Shown here piece after piece: positions 7,991 through 15,904 of a stretch of DNA of 64,000 bases (position 1 is the stretch's first letter; every line of letters begins with the position of its first letter). A program made the translations under genes and the position numbers. A model generated the notes under the pieces. That model did not search any database. It was not told the DNA's origin and was given only the letters and a program-made list of their open reading frames with translations. The stretch comes from an uncultured Fibrobacter sp. (GTDB lineage: Bacteria > Fibrobacterota > Fibrobacteria > Fibrobacterales > Fibrobacteraceae). The stretch lies in assembly GCF_900316465.1 (NCBI RefSeq), contig NZ_ONDD01000002.1, positions 62,001 through 126,000 of the forward strand, written 5' to 3'.

Positions 7991-10321
7991 ATGATAGTTT
8001 CTGTAAGGAAGCGCGACGGCCGTGAGATGCCGTTCAACATTGAAAAGATTGTCGACGCCATTGTCAAGGCATTCCGCGCCTCGGGCGAACTTGACGAACA
8101 GATCAAGGCCGCTCAAAGTCAGTTGAATTTGTTGGGAAACGATGACGTGCTCACGAGCACGGCCCTCAAGGTGTCTGCCGATGTGGTGGGCCGCCTTGAA
8201 TCCGAGGGCAAGAATGTTCCCGAAATCGAAGAAATCCAGGACGCTGTCGAAAAGGCTCTTACCGAAGGTGGTTATGCCGATACCGCCAAGAGCTACATCC
8301 TGTACCGTGCCGAACGTACCCGCGTGCGCGAAGTCAACACTCGCCTCATGCATACGCTCCGCGACATTACCTTCAGCTCTGCCAAGGAATCCGACCTCAA
8401 GCGTGAAAACGCAAACATCGATGGCGATACCGCCATGGGTACCATGCTCAAGTATGGTTCCGAATCCGCAAAGCATTTCTACACCATGATGATGCTCAAG
8501 CCTGAGCACAGCCGCGCCCACATGGAAGGCGATATCCATATTCACGATTTGGATTTCTATTCCCTTACCATGACCTGCTGCCAAATCGACCTCAAGAAGC
8601 TTTTCAAGAACGGCTTCAATACCGGTCACGGTCATCTGCGTGAACCCAAGGATATCCGTAGCTACGCCGCTTTGGCCGCTATCGCTATTCAGTCTAACCA
8701 GAACGACCAGCATGGTGGTCAGTCTATTCCGAACTTTGACTACGCCATGGCTGACGGCGTGCGTATCACTTACCGCAAGGCTTACCTTTCCAACATGGTC
8801 AAGGCTCTCATTCTTCTCACGGGCAAGACCGAAGAAGAAATCCAGCCGGTGGTAAAGAAACTTCACACCGAAATGGCCGAAATGGACATGGTGGCAACGC
8901 TTGTTCCGAACGAAAAGTTCCAGGAAGCCGAAGCCCGCGAATTGTCCAAGACCTATGGCGAAGAAGTGACCAAGAATGCACAGAAGTTTGCCGAAAAGAT
9001 GGCCTACGAAGAAACCGACAAGGCTACCTTCCAGGCTATGGAAGCTTTCGTTCACAACCTGAACTCCATGCACAGCCGCGCCGGTGCCCAGACTCCGTTC
9101 TCCAGCATCAACTATGGTATGTGCACCGAACCCGAAGCCCGCATGGTCATGAAGAATTTGCTTCTCACGACTGAAGAAGGCCTCGGCGGTGGTGAAACGG
9201 CTATCTTCCCGATTCAGATTTTCCGCGTGAAGAGCGGTATCAACTTGAACGAAGGCGAACCGAACTACGACTTGTTCAAGCTCGCTTGCCGCGTGAGTGC
9301 AAAGCGTCTGTTCCCGAATTTCAGCTTCCAGGACGCTCCGTACAACCTGCAGTATTACAAGCCGGGGCATCCCGAAACTGAAATTTCGTACATGGGTTGC
9401 CGTACCCGCGTGATCGGCAATAATTATGACCCGACTCGCGAAATCTCGTACGGTCGTGGCAACTTGAGCTTTACGTCTATCAACCTGCCGCGTATCGCCA
9501 TCAAGATGAAGTCTGTGGATTTGTTCTTCAAGGAACTTGACCGCATGATGCAGCTTGTGAGCGACCAGCTCATGGAACGCTTTGCCGTCCAGAGCCGCCG
9601 CAAGGTCAAGAACTTCCCGTTCCTCATGGGACAGGGCGTGTGGATCGATTCCGACAAGCTCGGCTGGGAAGATACCGTGGGCGAAGTGATCAAGCATGGT
9701 ACGCTTTCGATCGGCTTTATCGGTCTTGCGGAAACCTTGGTCATGCTGACTGGCAAACACCACGGTGAATCCGAAGAATCCCAGCAGCTCGGCCTCAAGA
9801 TTATCGGCCACATGCGCGAATTCTGCGACAACGAATCCAAGCGCCTGGGCCTTAACTTCAGCCTTTTGGCAACCCCTGCCGAAGGCCTGTCTGGCCGCTT
9901 CGTGCGCATGGACAAGAAGAAGTTTGGCATTATCCCGGGCGTTACCGACCGCGATTACTACACCAACTCCTTCCATGTTCCGGTGTACTACAAGATTTCG
10001 GCATTCAAGAAGCTTTCTTTGGAAGCCCCGTACCACGCACTCACCAATGCCGGCCACATCAGCTATGTCGAACTCGATGGCGACCCGACGCAGAACTTGG
10101 ACGCATTCGAAAAGATCGTGAAGCACATGGCAAAGGTGGGTATCGGTTATGGTTCCATCAACCACCCGGTGGACCGCGATCCGGTTTGCGGATTCGTAGG
10201 TGTGATCGGTGACTGCTGCCCGCGTTGCGGACGTAGCGAAGGCCACGCCATTTCCGAAGAAAAGTTGAAAGAACTGCGTAGACTTTATCCGGGTATGCCT
10301 GCATTCAAGGGTATCCGCTAA
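7991..10321 (+). CDS. nrdD: anaerobic (class III) ribonucleoside-triphosphate reductase, large part lacking the glycyl-radical loop
   Basis: 776 residues. An ATP-cone (MIVSVRKRDGREMPFNIEKI, about 1-95) gives allosteric control. The catalytic barrel carries family motifs such as GDIHIHDLDFYSLTMTCCQ, HGGQSIPNFDYAMADGV, FSSINYGM and SYMGCRTRV. It reduces NTPs to dNTPs without oxygen. The chain ends after DPVCGFVGVIGDCCPRCGR plus a short charged tail. The usual final segment RxxGYL, holding the radical glycine, is absent and appears instead as a separate ORF 26 bp downstream in another frame. The first Cys of the usual CPxCG...CPxCG zinc ligands is replaced by Asp, with an extra Cys nearby. Operon with the small ORF and nrdG. 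Confidence 0.95.
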   Translation: MIVSVRKRDGREMPFNIEKIVDAIVKAFRASGELDEQIKAAQSQLNLLGNDDVLTSTALKVSADVVGRLESEGKNVPEIEEIQDAVEKALTEGGYADTAKSYILYRAERTRVREVNTRLMHTLRDITFSSAKESDLKRENANIDGDTAMGTMLKYGSESAKHFYTMMMLKPEHSRAHMEGDIHIHDLDFYSLTMTCCQIDLKKLFKNGFNTGHGHLREPKDIRSYAALAAIAIQSNQNDQHGGQSIPNFDYAMADGVRITYRKAYLSNMVKALILLTGKTEEEIQPVVKKLHTEMAEMDMVATLVPNEKFQEAEARELSKTYGEEVTKNAQKFAEKMAYEETDKATFQAMEAFVHNLNSMHSRAGAQTPFSSINYGMCTEPEARMVMKNLLLTTEEGLGGGETAIFPIQIFRVKSGINLNEGEPNYDLFKLACRVSAKRLFPNFSFQDAPYNLQYYKPGHPETEISYMGCRTRVIGNNYDPTREISYGRGNLSFTSINLPRIAIKMKSVDLFFKELDRMMQLVSDQLMERFAVQSRRKVKNFPFLMGQGVWIDSDKLGWEDTVGEVIKHGTLSIGFIGLAETLVMLTGKHHGESEESQQLGLKIIGHMREFCDNESKRLGLNFSLLATPAEGLSGRFVRMDKKKFGIIPGVTDRDYYTNSFHVPVYYKISAFKKLSLEAPYHALTNAGHISYVELDGDPTQNLDAFEKIVKHMAKVGIGYGSINHPVDRDPVCGFVGVIGDCCPRCGRSEGHAISEEKLKELRRLYPGMPAFKGIR

Positions 10322-10347
10322 TTAAAATTTCTAGTAAGGAGAATCAA

Positions 10348-10494
10348 ATGTCTGATAAGGAACTGAACAAATACGGTGAAGGAATCGGATTCGAACGTAT
10401 CCGCCGCATCACGGGTTACCTGGTCGGTACCGTCGATCGCTTCAACAACGCCAAGCGTGCCGAAGTGAACGATCGCGTGAAGCACGGCGTATAA
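10348..10494 (+). CDS. 48-residue NrdD glycyl-radical domain as a separate small protein
   Basis: The ORF begins at ATG 10348 behind a clear AAGGAG site (10336-10341) and ends TAA 10492-10494. Its sequence is the missing C-terminus of class III reductases: after about 16 charged residues comes RIRRITGYLVGTVDRFNNAK, then RAEVNDRVKHGV. In E. coli and T4 NrdD the radical is on the Gly of the xGYL motif, which corresponds to Gly23 here. It is out of frame (+2) with the large NrdD and has its own ribosome site, so it is not a simple stop-codon mutation. It presumably docks onto the large subunit and is activated by NrdG, encoded 1 bp downstream. Confidence 0.85.
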   Translation: MSDKELNKYGEGIGFERIRRITGYLVGTVDRFNNAKRAEVNDRVKHGV

Positions 10495-10495
10495 T

Positions 10496-11053
10496 ATGGA
10501 CGAATACCCTCGCTTGCGGATTGCCGGAATCGAACCCGAATCGTTCGTGGACGGTCCCGGAATCCGTATGACAATCTTTACCCAAGGTTGTCACCATAAT
10601 TGTCCCGGGTGTCAGAATCCGCAGACCCACGATTTCAACGGGGGTCATTTTATTGATATCGATGAAATCCTCGAAATGATCGAGGAAAATCCGCTGCTTG
10701 ACGGTATCACGTTCAGTGGTGGAGACCCGATGGACCAGGCGGCAGCCTTGATTCCGCTTGCGCGAGAAATCAAGGAACGTGGGCTCAACTTGGTGATTTT
10801 CACCGGTTATACCTACGAACGCCTTATGGATCTTGCGCCCGAACGCCCGGACATGTTCGAACTGTTGACTTTTGCCGATATTTTGATCGACGGCCCCTTC
10901 ATTATGGCGAAAAAATCGCTTGAAATCAAGTTCAGGGGCTCTACGAACCAGCGCATAATCGATGTGCAGCAAAGTTTGGTCGAAGGTCATGTGGTTCTTC
11001 ACCAGATTCAACTGGACGAAATGAAAGTCCGCCCTGATTTGGTAATGGCTTAA
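10496..11053 (+). CDS. nrdG: anaerobic ribonucleotide reductase activating enzyme (radical SAM)
   Basis: 185 residues, near the usual length. The radical SAM motif CX3CX2C is at Cys32, Cys36 and Cys39 (TQGCHHNCPGCQNPQT), preceded by SFVDGPGIRMTIF. TFSGGDPMDQ is the SAM-binding GGE-like motif. The enzyme uses a 4Fe-4S cluster and S-adenosylmethionine to place the glycyl radical on NrdD; here the target glycine is in the small protein encoded immediately upstream. An intrinsic terminator follows. Confidence 0.95.
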   Translation: MDEYPRLRIAGIEPESFVDGPGIRMTIFTQGCHHNCPGCQNPQTHDFNGGHFIDIDEILEMIEENPLLDGITFSGGDPMDQAAALIPLAREIKERGLNLVIFTGYTYERLMDLAPERPDMFELLTFADILIDGPFIMAKKSLEIKFRGSTNQRIIDVQQSLVEGHVVLHQIQLDEMKVRPDLVMA

Positions 11054-11074
11054 AATCTCTCTTTTTGAATGTGG

Positions 11075-11105
11075 AAACTGCTCCGGATGGGGCAGTTTTT
11101 TTTGT
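11075..11105 (+). terminator. intrinsic terminator of the nrd operon
   Basis: AAACTGC (11075-11081) pairs with GCAGTTT (11092-11098), continuing through a G-U and two C-G pairs to a GGAT loop, followed by a run of eight or more T. Confidence 0.9.
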
Positions 11106-11116
11106 GTAAAGCATTG

Positions 11117-11145
11117 TTGACATTATATATCTTGTTTGTTATATT
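11117..11145 (+). promoter_or_regulatory. sigma-70-type promoter of the modular lipoprotein gene
   Basis: TTGACA at 11117-11122, 17 bp spacer, TATATT at 11140-11145. The start point should be near 11152, about 25 bases before the ATG; a GAGGAGGA ribosome site lies at 11166-11173. Confidence 0.75.
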
Positions 11146-11176
11146 TTGTTTGCATTAATTTTATAGAGGAGGACAA

Positions 11177-12496
11177 ATGCAGCTTAAATATGCATTTTCT
11201 TTTGCCGCCGTTGCGGCTTTCCTTGCGGCTTGCGATAGCACTGTCACTAACATCAACGACGATGCAAAGGCCGAAGGCACCATTACAATCAAGGTCGTGG
11301 ACAACCATTCTGGCGCAGCCCTTTCTGGCGTGACCGTTTATTCCGTTGTTGACGACAAGGCTGTTATTGCGGACTCTCTGGGCCTTTCCGTGTGGAAGAA
11401 TCAGACTCTGGGCGATCACAGCTACCAGATTTCCAAGGATGGCTATGCCACGGTTCATGCTCTCGTGAATCTTGCTGAACAGGGCCAGGGCGACGTTCCT
11501 CGCGTGGGCGATGTCATTCAGACTGTTCCGATGTACAAGGCCGGCGTAAAGGCTAAGGGCATCGTTCTGTTCACCGACGACAAGGGCAAGACGAACGGTG
11601 CTTCTGGCGTGACGGTCTATGCTAACCTGCCGAAGGAATTCGTTCCGTGCGAACTGACCACCAAGACTAGCGAAAATGGTGAATACTCGTTCGACAAGCT
11701 TCCGGAAGGCGTTGAAGTGCAGATCTCCGTGGGCCAGGAACAGATCAAGTCCAAGACCTATGCAGGTAGCGATATCAGACTCGTGGGCGGCGCTTCGATG
11801 CGCGCTGGCGACGTCATTAACGTTGCTTCGATCAGCCTCGTGAAGAGCTCCGCTCAGATCGTGAAAATTGATGACAATACGAACAGCGTTGATGTGGGTT
11901 CTGACCTCACGTTCACCTTCGCTGCAGAATTGGATGCCGATTCCGTGAACACCTCTCATTGGAGTGTCACCAAGGGTGGTACCAATGTCTTAATCTCTAC
12001 TTCCTTGAGCAAGGACAAGCGTACGGTTACAGTTTCCCCGTATACGGGCAAGTGGACTAAGGATGCTTCTTACGCTGTGCGTGCAACGGTTTACTCTGTC
12101 GATGGCGCTTATGCCCCGGTGAACGCGACCTTCGTGGTGGGCGGTGGTTCTTCTAGCGCTGGCAAGCCCGAAAATGTCAAAGGCCTCATGATTGCCCAGG
12201 ATCCGGACTACACTTACTATGCACGTCTCTCTTGGGATGAATCCGATGACGCCACTCGTTACAACATCTACTCCAAGACGAACCTCGACAACGACTTCGC
12301 CTACCTGACTTACACGAGCTCGACCTACTACAGAGTCGACCTTGACAACTACGGCTCCAAGGTCAAGACGCTCTACTTCATTGTGCTCCCGGTGAACTCC
12401 GATGGCGTCGAAGCCGACATCGAAGGTGCAAAGACGGTGAAGTATACCATCGAGTCTGACATTGAACCTGAAGAAGAATTCGAAGACGATCTGTAG
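11177..12496 (+). CDS. modular surface lipoprotein with Ig-like and fibronectin-III-like domains
   Basis: 439 residues. The signal peptide ends in a lipobox (FLAAC, Cys near 19). A first domain resembles carboxypeptidase-regulatory-like folds (GTITIKVVDNHSGAALSGVT and TSENGEYSFDKLPEGVEV), present in two similar parts (about 30-135 and 130-225). An SbsA-type Ig-like domain follows (about 235-325; DLTFTFAAELDADSV, SKDKRTVTVSP). A Gly/Ser hinge (VVGGGSSSAGK) leads to an FN3-like domain (about 335-425; ARLSWDESDDATRYNIYSK) and an acidic tail EEEFEDDL. No catalytic motif is visible; it may be an adhesin or scaffold. It has its own promoter and terminator. Confidence 0.8.
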   Translation: MQLKYAFSFAAVAAFLAACDSTVTNINDDAKAEGTITIKVVDNHSGAALSGVTVYSVVDDKAVIADSLGLSVWKNQTLGDHSYQISKDGYATVHALVNLAEQGQGDVPRVGDVIQTVPMYKAGVKAKGIVLFTDDKGKTNGASGVTVYANLPKEFVPCELTTKTSENGEYSFDKLPEGVEVQISVGQEQIKSKTYAGSDIRLVGGASMRAGDVINVASISLVKSSAQIVKIDDNTNSVDVGSDLTFTFAAELDADSVNTSHWSVTKGGTNVLISTSLSKDKRTVTVSPYTGKWTKDASYAVRATVYSVDGAYAPVNATFVVGGGSSSAGKPENVKGLMIAQDPDYTYYARLSWDESDDATRYNIYSKTNLDNDFAYLTYTSSTYYRVDLDNYGSKVKTLYFIVLPVNSDGVEADIEGAKTVKYTIESDIEPEEEFEDDL

Positions 12497-12520
12497 TAAT
12501 CAAGAATTATAGATACAAGA

Positions 12521-12548
12521 AAACCACCGGAAAATCCGGTGGTTTTTT
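12521..12548 (+). terminator. intrinsic terminator after the modular lipoprotein gene
   Basis: Perfect 11-bp stem AAACCACCGGA (12521-12531) and TCCGGTGGTTT (12535-12545) with an AAA loop and T6 tail. Confidence 0.92.
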
Positions 12549-12562
12549 ATTTGTATAACGAA

Positions 12563-12585
12563 AACCACCTGCTAGGCAGGTGGTT
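12563..12585. repeat. left-end hairpin of the IS200-like element
   Basis: Perfect 10-bp stem AACCACCTGC / GCAGGTGGTT with a 3-base TAG loop. Such subterminal hairpins are what Y1 transposases recognise. Its stem partly echoes the neighbouring terminator (AACCACC), and it could also back up termination. Confidence 0.65.
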
Positions 12586-12616
12586 CCAAATAAGCTTTAG
12601 CGATACTGAAAAAAAG

Positions 12617-12673
12617 TCCTTTGGTTATAATTGAGATGCGGCCTGACAACTGCATAACAATAAAACCAAAGGA
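12617..12673 (+). promoter_or_regulatory. 5' UTR stem that hides the transposase ribosome-binding site
   Basis: TCCTTTGGTT (12617-12626) is perfectly complementary to AACCAAAGGA (12664-12673), which contains the AAAGGA ribosome site 9 bases before the tnpA ATG. Salmonella IS200 is known to mask its ribosome site in a 5' UTR stem, so this is likely the same control. Confidence 0.7.
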
Positions 12674-12682
12674 TGAAATTCA

Positions 12683-13120
12683 ATGGAAAATATACAAACA
12701 TTAGCTCATACGAGTTGGAATTGCAAATACCACATAGTTTTCGCTCCGAAATTCAGGAGGAAGGTCTTTTACGGGGAGAAACGCCAAGAAATAGGGAAAA
12801 TCCTCCGGTCACTGTGTGAATGGAAGAAAATCACGATAATCGAGGCGGAGGTATGTCCGGACCATGTTCATATGCTGCTGGAAATACCGCCCAAGTTCGC
12901 CGTGTCCAGCGTGGTAGGTTTCTTGAAAGGGAAGAGTAGTGTGCAGTTGTACGAACGGTTTCCCGAACTAAAGTTTAAATACAAAAACAGGGAGTTTTGG
13001 TGTCGTGGTTACTATGTTGACACGGCAGGAAAAAATGCAGTCAAGATAGCGAACTACATTCGTCATCAACTGGATGAAGACCGATTTGGGGAGCAACTGA
13101 CCATGATGGGTAAACTGTAG
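12683..13120 (+). CDS. tnpA: IS200-family Y1 (HUH) transposase
   Basis: 145 residues, typical. It matches the family from the start (TSWNCKYHIVFAPKFRRKVF) and has the HUH motif as DHVHML near residue 60. The catalytic Tyr is probably in IANYIRHQ near 126. The domain ends in DRFGEQLTMMGKL, a normal terminus, and no frameshift is seen, so it may be active. It cuts and rejoins single-stranded DNA at the element ends during replication. Confidence 0.93.
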   Translation: MENIQTLAHTSWNCKYHIVFAPKFRRKVFYGEKRQEIGKILRSLCEWKKITIIEAEVCPDHVHMLLEIPPKFAVSSVVGFLKGKSSVQLYERFPELKFKYKNREFWCRGYYVDTAGKNAVKIANYIRHQLDEDRFGEQLTMMGKL

Positions 13121-13240
13121 CCCGCTTGCGGGCATGCCGGTAGGGACCGTACGCCAGTGCCAGACCGTCAACGCGTGAGACGCGTTGCTAGTATCCTAGG
13201 GCTATGCCCGTATATGAAGAACCGCCGGCTACGCCGGCGG
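13121..13240 (+). other. structured 3' region of the IS200-like element, with right-end hairpin
   Basis: Directly after the tnpA stop are several hairpins: CCCGC-tt-GCGGG (13121-13132), AACGCGT-gag-ACGCGTT (13170-13186), GGGC-tat-GCCC (13199-13209) and CCGCCGGC-tac-GCCGGCGG (13222-13240, followed by CACTTTTT). The last is the likely right-end recognition hairpin and may also terminate transcription. Confidence 0.6.
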
Positions 13241-13280
13241 GTCACTTTTTAAGAACTTGCAGAAAAAAAATTAGGCGAAA

Positions 13281-14009
13281 TTAATTGTCGTCAATTTCAA
13301 ACGAAGAAGAACTTTCTCCTTCATCTTCTTCGCTAGAGCTGGAGAGTTCTTCCTCGGAGGAGGAGCTTTCTTCTTCTTCGCTGGAGCTGGAGAGCTCTTC
13401 GTCTTCGGAAGAAGAGCTTTCTTCTTCCTCTTCGCTGGAGCTGGAGAGTTCTTCGGCTTCGGAAGAAGAGCTTTCTTCTTCTTCGCTGGAGCTGGAGAGC
13501 TCTTCGTCTTCGGAAGAGGAACTTTCGATTTCTTCTTCGCTGGAGCTAGATTCTTCTTCGGCTTCGGAAGAGGAACTTTCTATTTCTTCGCTGGAACTGG
13601 ATTCTTCTTCTATTTCGGAAGAAGAACTTTCCTCTTCTTCGCTGGAGCTGGATTCTTCGATTGAAGAGGAACTCTTGGGCGTTTCGATGGCATCGTCTTC
13701 ATTGAAGATGGGCTTTTTCGAACTGGAGCTTACGTCTTTGGAAGAGGTGCTGCTGGAGGATTTCGTGAGTTCCTTTTCCCAGCCGAGGGAAATCCATTCG
13801 CCATCCACGCAACGGTAGAAGCTGCCGTCGGCGAGCACCTGCATAATGTCGTCCTTTGTAGAAGAGTTGCATTTTCCTAATTCGGCAATGGTCTTTACGA
13901 CGCCGTCGGGCATCGGTGCAGAAGAGGTAGCGGATCCAGAATCGGAATCGCCGCAACCGCCCAAAATGGCCATGGAAATCATGGATGCGCTTAAGAACGC
14001 TTTTTTCAT
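13281..14009 (-). CDS. lipoprotein with long Ser/Glu repeat tail
   Basis: 242 residues. The signal peptide has a lipobox (ILGGC, Cys near 19). A small domain (about 35-85; IAELGKCNSSTKDDIMQVL, YRCVDGEWISLGW) contains two Cys. The remaining 150 residues are tandem blocks of four Ser and two to five Glu/Asp. The domain with a K-C..DGEW pattern recurs in Fibrobacter lipoproteins ahead of Ser linkers, but here the repeat tail is C-terminal and ends FEIDDN with nothing after it. The opposite strand also reads as Ser/Glu repeats because TCTTCT and GAAGAA are complements; only this strand has a signal peptide. A TATATT -10 box lies near 14056-14061. Function unknown. Confidence 0.8.
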   Translation of the reverse strand: MKKAFLSASMISMAILGGCGDSDSGSATSSAPMPDGVVKTIAELGKCNSSTKDDIMQVLADGSFYRCVDGEWISLGWEKELTKSSSSTSSKDVSSSSKKPIFNEDDAIETPKSSSSIEESSSSEEEESSSSEIEEESSSSEEIESSSSEAEEESSSSEEEIESSSSEDEELSSSSEEEESSSSEAEELSSSSEEEEESSSSEDEELSSSSEEEESSSSEEELSSSSEEDEGESSSSFEIDDN

Positions 14010-14116
14010 CCTGTTCTCTCCTTTTTAAGTTCCCAAATATTAATTTGTAACGAACAATATACAAATTTTAGGACGATTTTTAAAGATTTCATTGTCTTTT
14101 TAAACAAAAATGCTTC

Positions 14117-14228
14117 ATTATACGTTTTCGGGGGTGTATTATACGGTTTGTATAATTTATGTGATTTTAGATTGTTGATTATTGTGAAAATTGCCTATTT
14201 TGTGTAAAATTCCGTATTTTTGTATAAT
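14117..14228. promoter_or_regulatory. four ATTATAC/GTATAAT boxes in a divergent intergenic region
   Basis: ATTATAC at 14117-14123 and 14138-14144, GTATAAT at 14150-14156 and 14222-14228. The middle two form an inverted repeat with a 5-base centre. They may be operator sites for the TIGR02147 protein or simply -10 elements. Confidence 0.4.
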
Positions 14229-14235
14229 AAAATTG

Positions 14236-14264
14236 TTGACTGTAACCCAGAAAAAAGATATATT
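14236..14264 (+). promoter_or_regulatory. promoter of the TIGR02147 gene, giving a leaderless message
   Basis: TTGACT (14236-14241), 17 bp spacer, TATATT (14259-14264). The ATG is 7 bases after the -10 box, so transcription should start at or next to the start codon. There is no ribosome site (AAAAAAGATATATTCC). Confidence 0.6.
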
Positions 14265-14271
14265 CCTTAGT

Positions 14272-15105
14272 ATGAAATCGGTACTTGAATACAAAGACTA
14301 TCACCTCTTTATGCAGGACTATTACGACGAACGCAAGCGTCTCGGTGCGTTTTCGTGGCGCGAGTTCTGCAAGAGTGCTGGTTTTACCTCGCCGAATTTC
14401 TTGAAGCTCGTGTGCATGGGCCAGAGTAAGCTCAGCAAGGTCAAAATAGACGATGTGGCGAAGGCGATGGGGCTTGTCGGCTACGAGGCGGATTATTTCC
14501 GCGAAATGGTCTTGTTCTGCAACGCGGATAAAGACGAGGCCAAGAAGGCGGCTCTCCTCGAAATGCAGAGGATTGCGTTGGAACACAAGGTGCGCGTGGT
14601 CGATGGTGATGCCTTCCAGTATTATGAATCCTGGAAGTATCCGGTTTTGAGGGAACTCATTCCGATGATGCCGGGAGCGACCCCTCGCGACATCGCTGAT
14701 GTATGCAAGGAACATGTGTCCGCCGAAGAAGTGCGCGATGTATTGAATTTCTTGGTGAAGGCCGGGTTCCTGAAAAAGGACGGCGAAAAGGTCTATTCGC
14801 AGACGGAGCAGACCGTAATCGGTTCGCAAGAGGCGCTGCCTATAGCAATACGTGCCATGCATAAAGAGATGGCGAGCATGGCCGCCCGCGCCGTAGACCG
14901 CTATTCCGTAAACGAGCGCCATTTTACGGGCGTCACGCTCAGCGTGAATCAGGAGGCTCGTGAAAGGATTGCAAAAGAGCTTGACGCCTGCTGCAGAAAA
15001 GTGCTTGCGATTGCGAACGAATACAACGACCAGGATCAGGTTTGTAGAATCAATTTCCAGTTTTTCCCGGTAACGGACAAAGTTAAAGAGGTGCACCATG
15101 CTTAA
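14272..15105 (+). CDS. TIGR02147 family protein (Fibrobacter paralogous family), probable regulator
   Basis: 277 residues starting MKSVLEYKDYHLFMQDYYDE, the family's usual start; an upstream in-frame ATG at 14191 is unlikely because it precedes the promoter. The N-terminal part (about 20-75; FSWREFCKSAGFTSPNFLKL) looks like a helix-turn-helix, with more helices and a possible second winged-helix-like segment at about 140-180 (TPRDIADVCKEHVSAEEV). Members are abundant in Fibrobacter and often sit next to lipoprotein genes; a DNA-binding role is inferred. The end overlaps the next lipoprotein start by 8 bp, so they are co-transcribed. Confidence 0.85.
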   Translation: MKSVLEYKDYHLFMQDYYDERKRLGAFSWREFCKSAGFTSPNFLKLVCMGQSKLSKVKIDDVAKAMGLVGYEADYFREMVLFCNADKDEAKKAALLEMQRIALEHKVRVVDGDAFQYYESWKYPVLRELIPMMPGATPRDIADVCKEHVSAEEVRDVLNFLVKAGFLKKDGEKVYSQTEQTVIGSQEALPIAIRAMHKEMASMAARAVDRYSVNERHFTGVTLSVNQEARERIAKELDACCRKVLAIANEYNDQDQVCRINFQFFPVTDKVKEVHHA

Positions 15106-15889
15106 GAAGTTTGCACTAGCCGTCAGTTTCATATTCTCCATTTTCATGGAGGCCTGTTCCAGCGATAACGTGGCCGGCGGGACGATTGATCCAAATTCCA
15201 TTGCCGAGGTTAGCAGCTCTTCCGAAAGCGTTCCGGATGTGAATCCGATAGTAACAAGTTCGTCCGCAGGTGAAAAGAATGTGGGCGGGTCCAGTTCGTC
15301 CGAAGCCATTGAGGATTCCGTTGCCAAATCCAGCTCGTCTCAAAAATCTGTCTTGTCAAGTTCTAGTTCCTCACAGGTGGGGCCGAAGAACATGAGCAGC
15401 AGTTCGATTGAAGATAAAGACCTTGTGCCGGATCCGATACCTGTGTCTTCTTCGTCGGAAGAAGTTGATGGCCGAAGCTCTTCGTCGGAATACCATAATC
15501 TTCGCGTCCATACAGAGGATTTCAGTTTGCAGTGCAAGGATTATTCACTCTATAATAAAAACGATATTCCCGTTGTCGACCCCGAAATCGAACCTCCTTC
15601 GGCTCGCTTCTACATGGATGGAAATTCAGAAGTGATTCAGTTTGAAAATGTCCAATTCGATGTTCCTTGCGACGAAGAACAACGGACTTCATTCTTGAAT
15701 GATGTCAACGAATCTGGCGCAATAGTAGGCCTTGATGGGAATACGTTGTATGCTGCTTTTAGTCGGAGCAAGGGCTTGGATTATGGCTGTTTCTGTGTGG
15801 TAGATGCCGGATTCAAAATGGACCAGTTCTACCCTGGCATTGATTCTGCAGTCTTCGATAATCAAAGGGCAATTCCGCTAGGAAAATAA
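15098..15889 (+). CDS. Ser-linker lipoprotein with a CxC module
   Basis: 263 residues. Signal peptide with an FMEAC lipobox (Cys near 20). Residues 30-130 are a Ser-rich linker with blocks such as SSSS and SSSSEYH. The C-terminal domain (about 140-263) holds FENVQFDVPC, GLDGNTLYAAF and YGCFCVVDAGF; the same pattern (Cys, then GNTLY-like strand, then CxC and a hydrophobic strand) occurs twice in the next gene. It follows the TIGR02147 gene with 8 bp overlap. No enzyme motif is seen. Confidence 0.75.
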   Translation: MLKKFALAVSFIFSIFMEACSSDNVAGGTIDPNSIAEVSSSSESVPDVNPIVTSSSAGEKNVGGSSSSEAIEDSVAKSSSSQKSVLSSSSSSQVGPKNMSSSSIEDKDLVPDPIPVSSSSEEVDGRSSSSEYHNLRVHTEDFSLQCKDYSLYNKNDIPVVDPEIEPPSARFYMDGNSEVIQFENVQFDVPCDEEQRTSFLNDVNESGAIVGLDGNTLYAAFSRSKGLDYGCFCVVDAGFKMDQFYPGIDSAVFDNQRAIPLGK

Positions 15890-15904
15890 TTAAAGGAGGA
15901 AATC

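Larger units (their letters stand above)
12550..13250 (+). mobile_element. IS200-like insertion sequence (IS200/IS605 family, tnpA only)
   Basis: A single Y1 transposase gene sits between a left-end hairpin (12563-12585) and a right-end hairpin (13222-13240), the layout of IS200-type elements, which have no terminal inverted repeats. It lies between two convergent lipoprotein genes and interrupts nothing obvious. No tnpB is present. Exact ends cannot be fixed without an empty site to compare. Confidence 0.8.

Noticed and set aside
7784..10246. 820-residue minus-strand ORF opposite nrdD
   Set aside because: nrdD is unambiguous on the plus strand; this ORF has no recognisable domain.
13290..13690. 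Tandem repeats as a possible CRISPR array
   Set aside because: Units are in-frame coding repeats without unique spacers.
13285..13818. 177-residue plus-strand Ser/Glu/Leu repeat ORF
   Set aside because: Antisense reading of the lipoprotein repeat; no signal peptide and no ribosome site.
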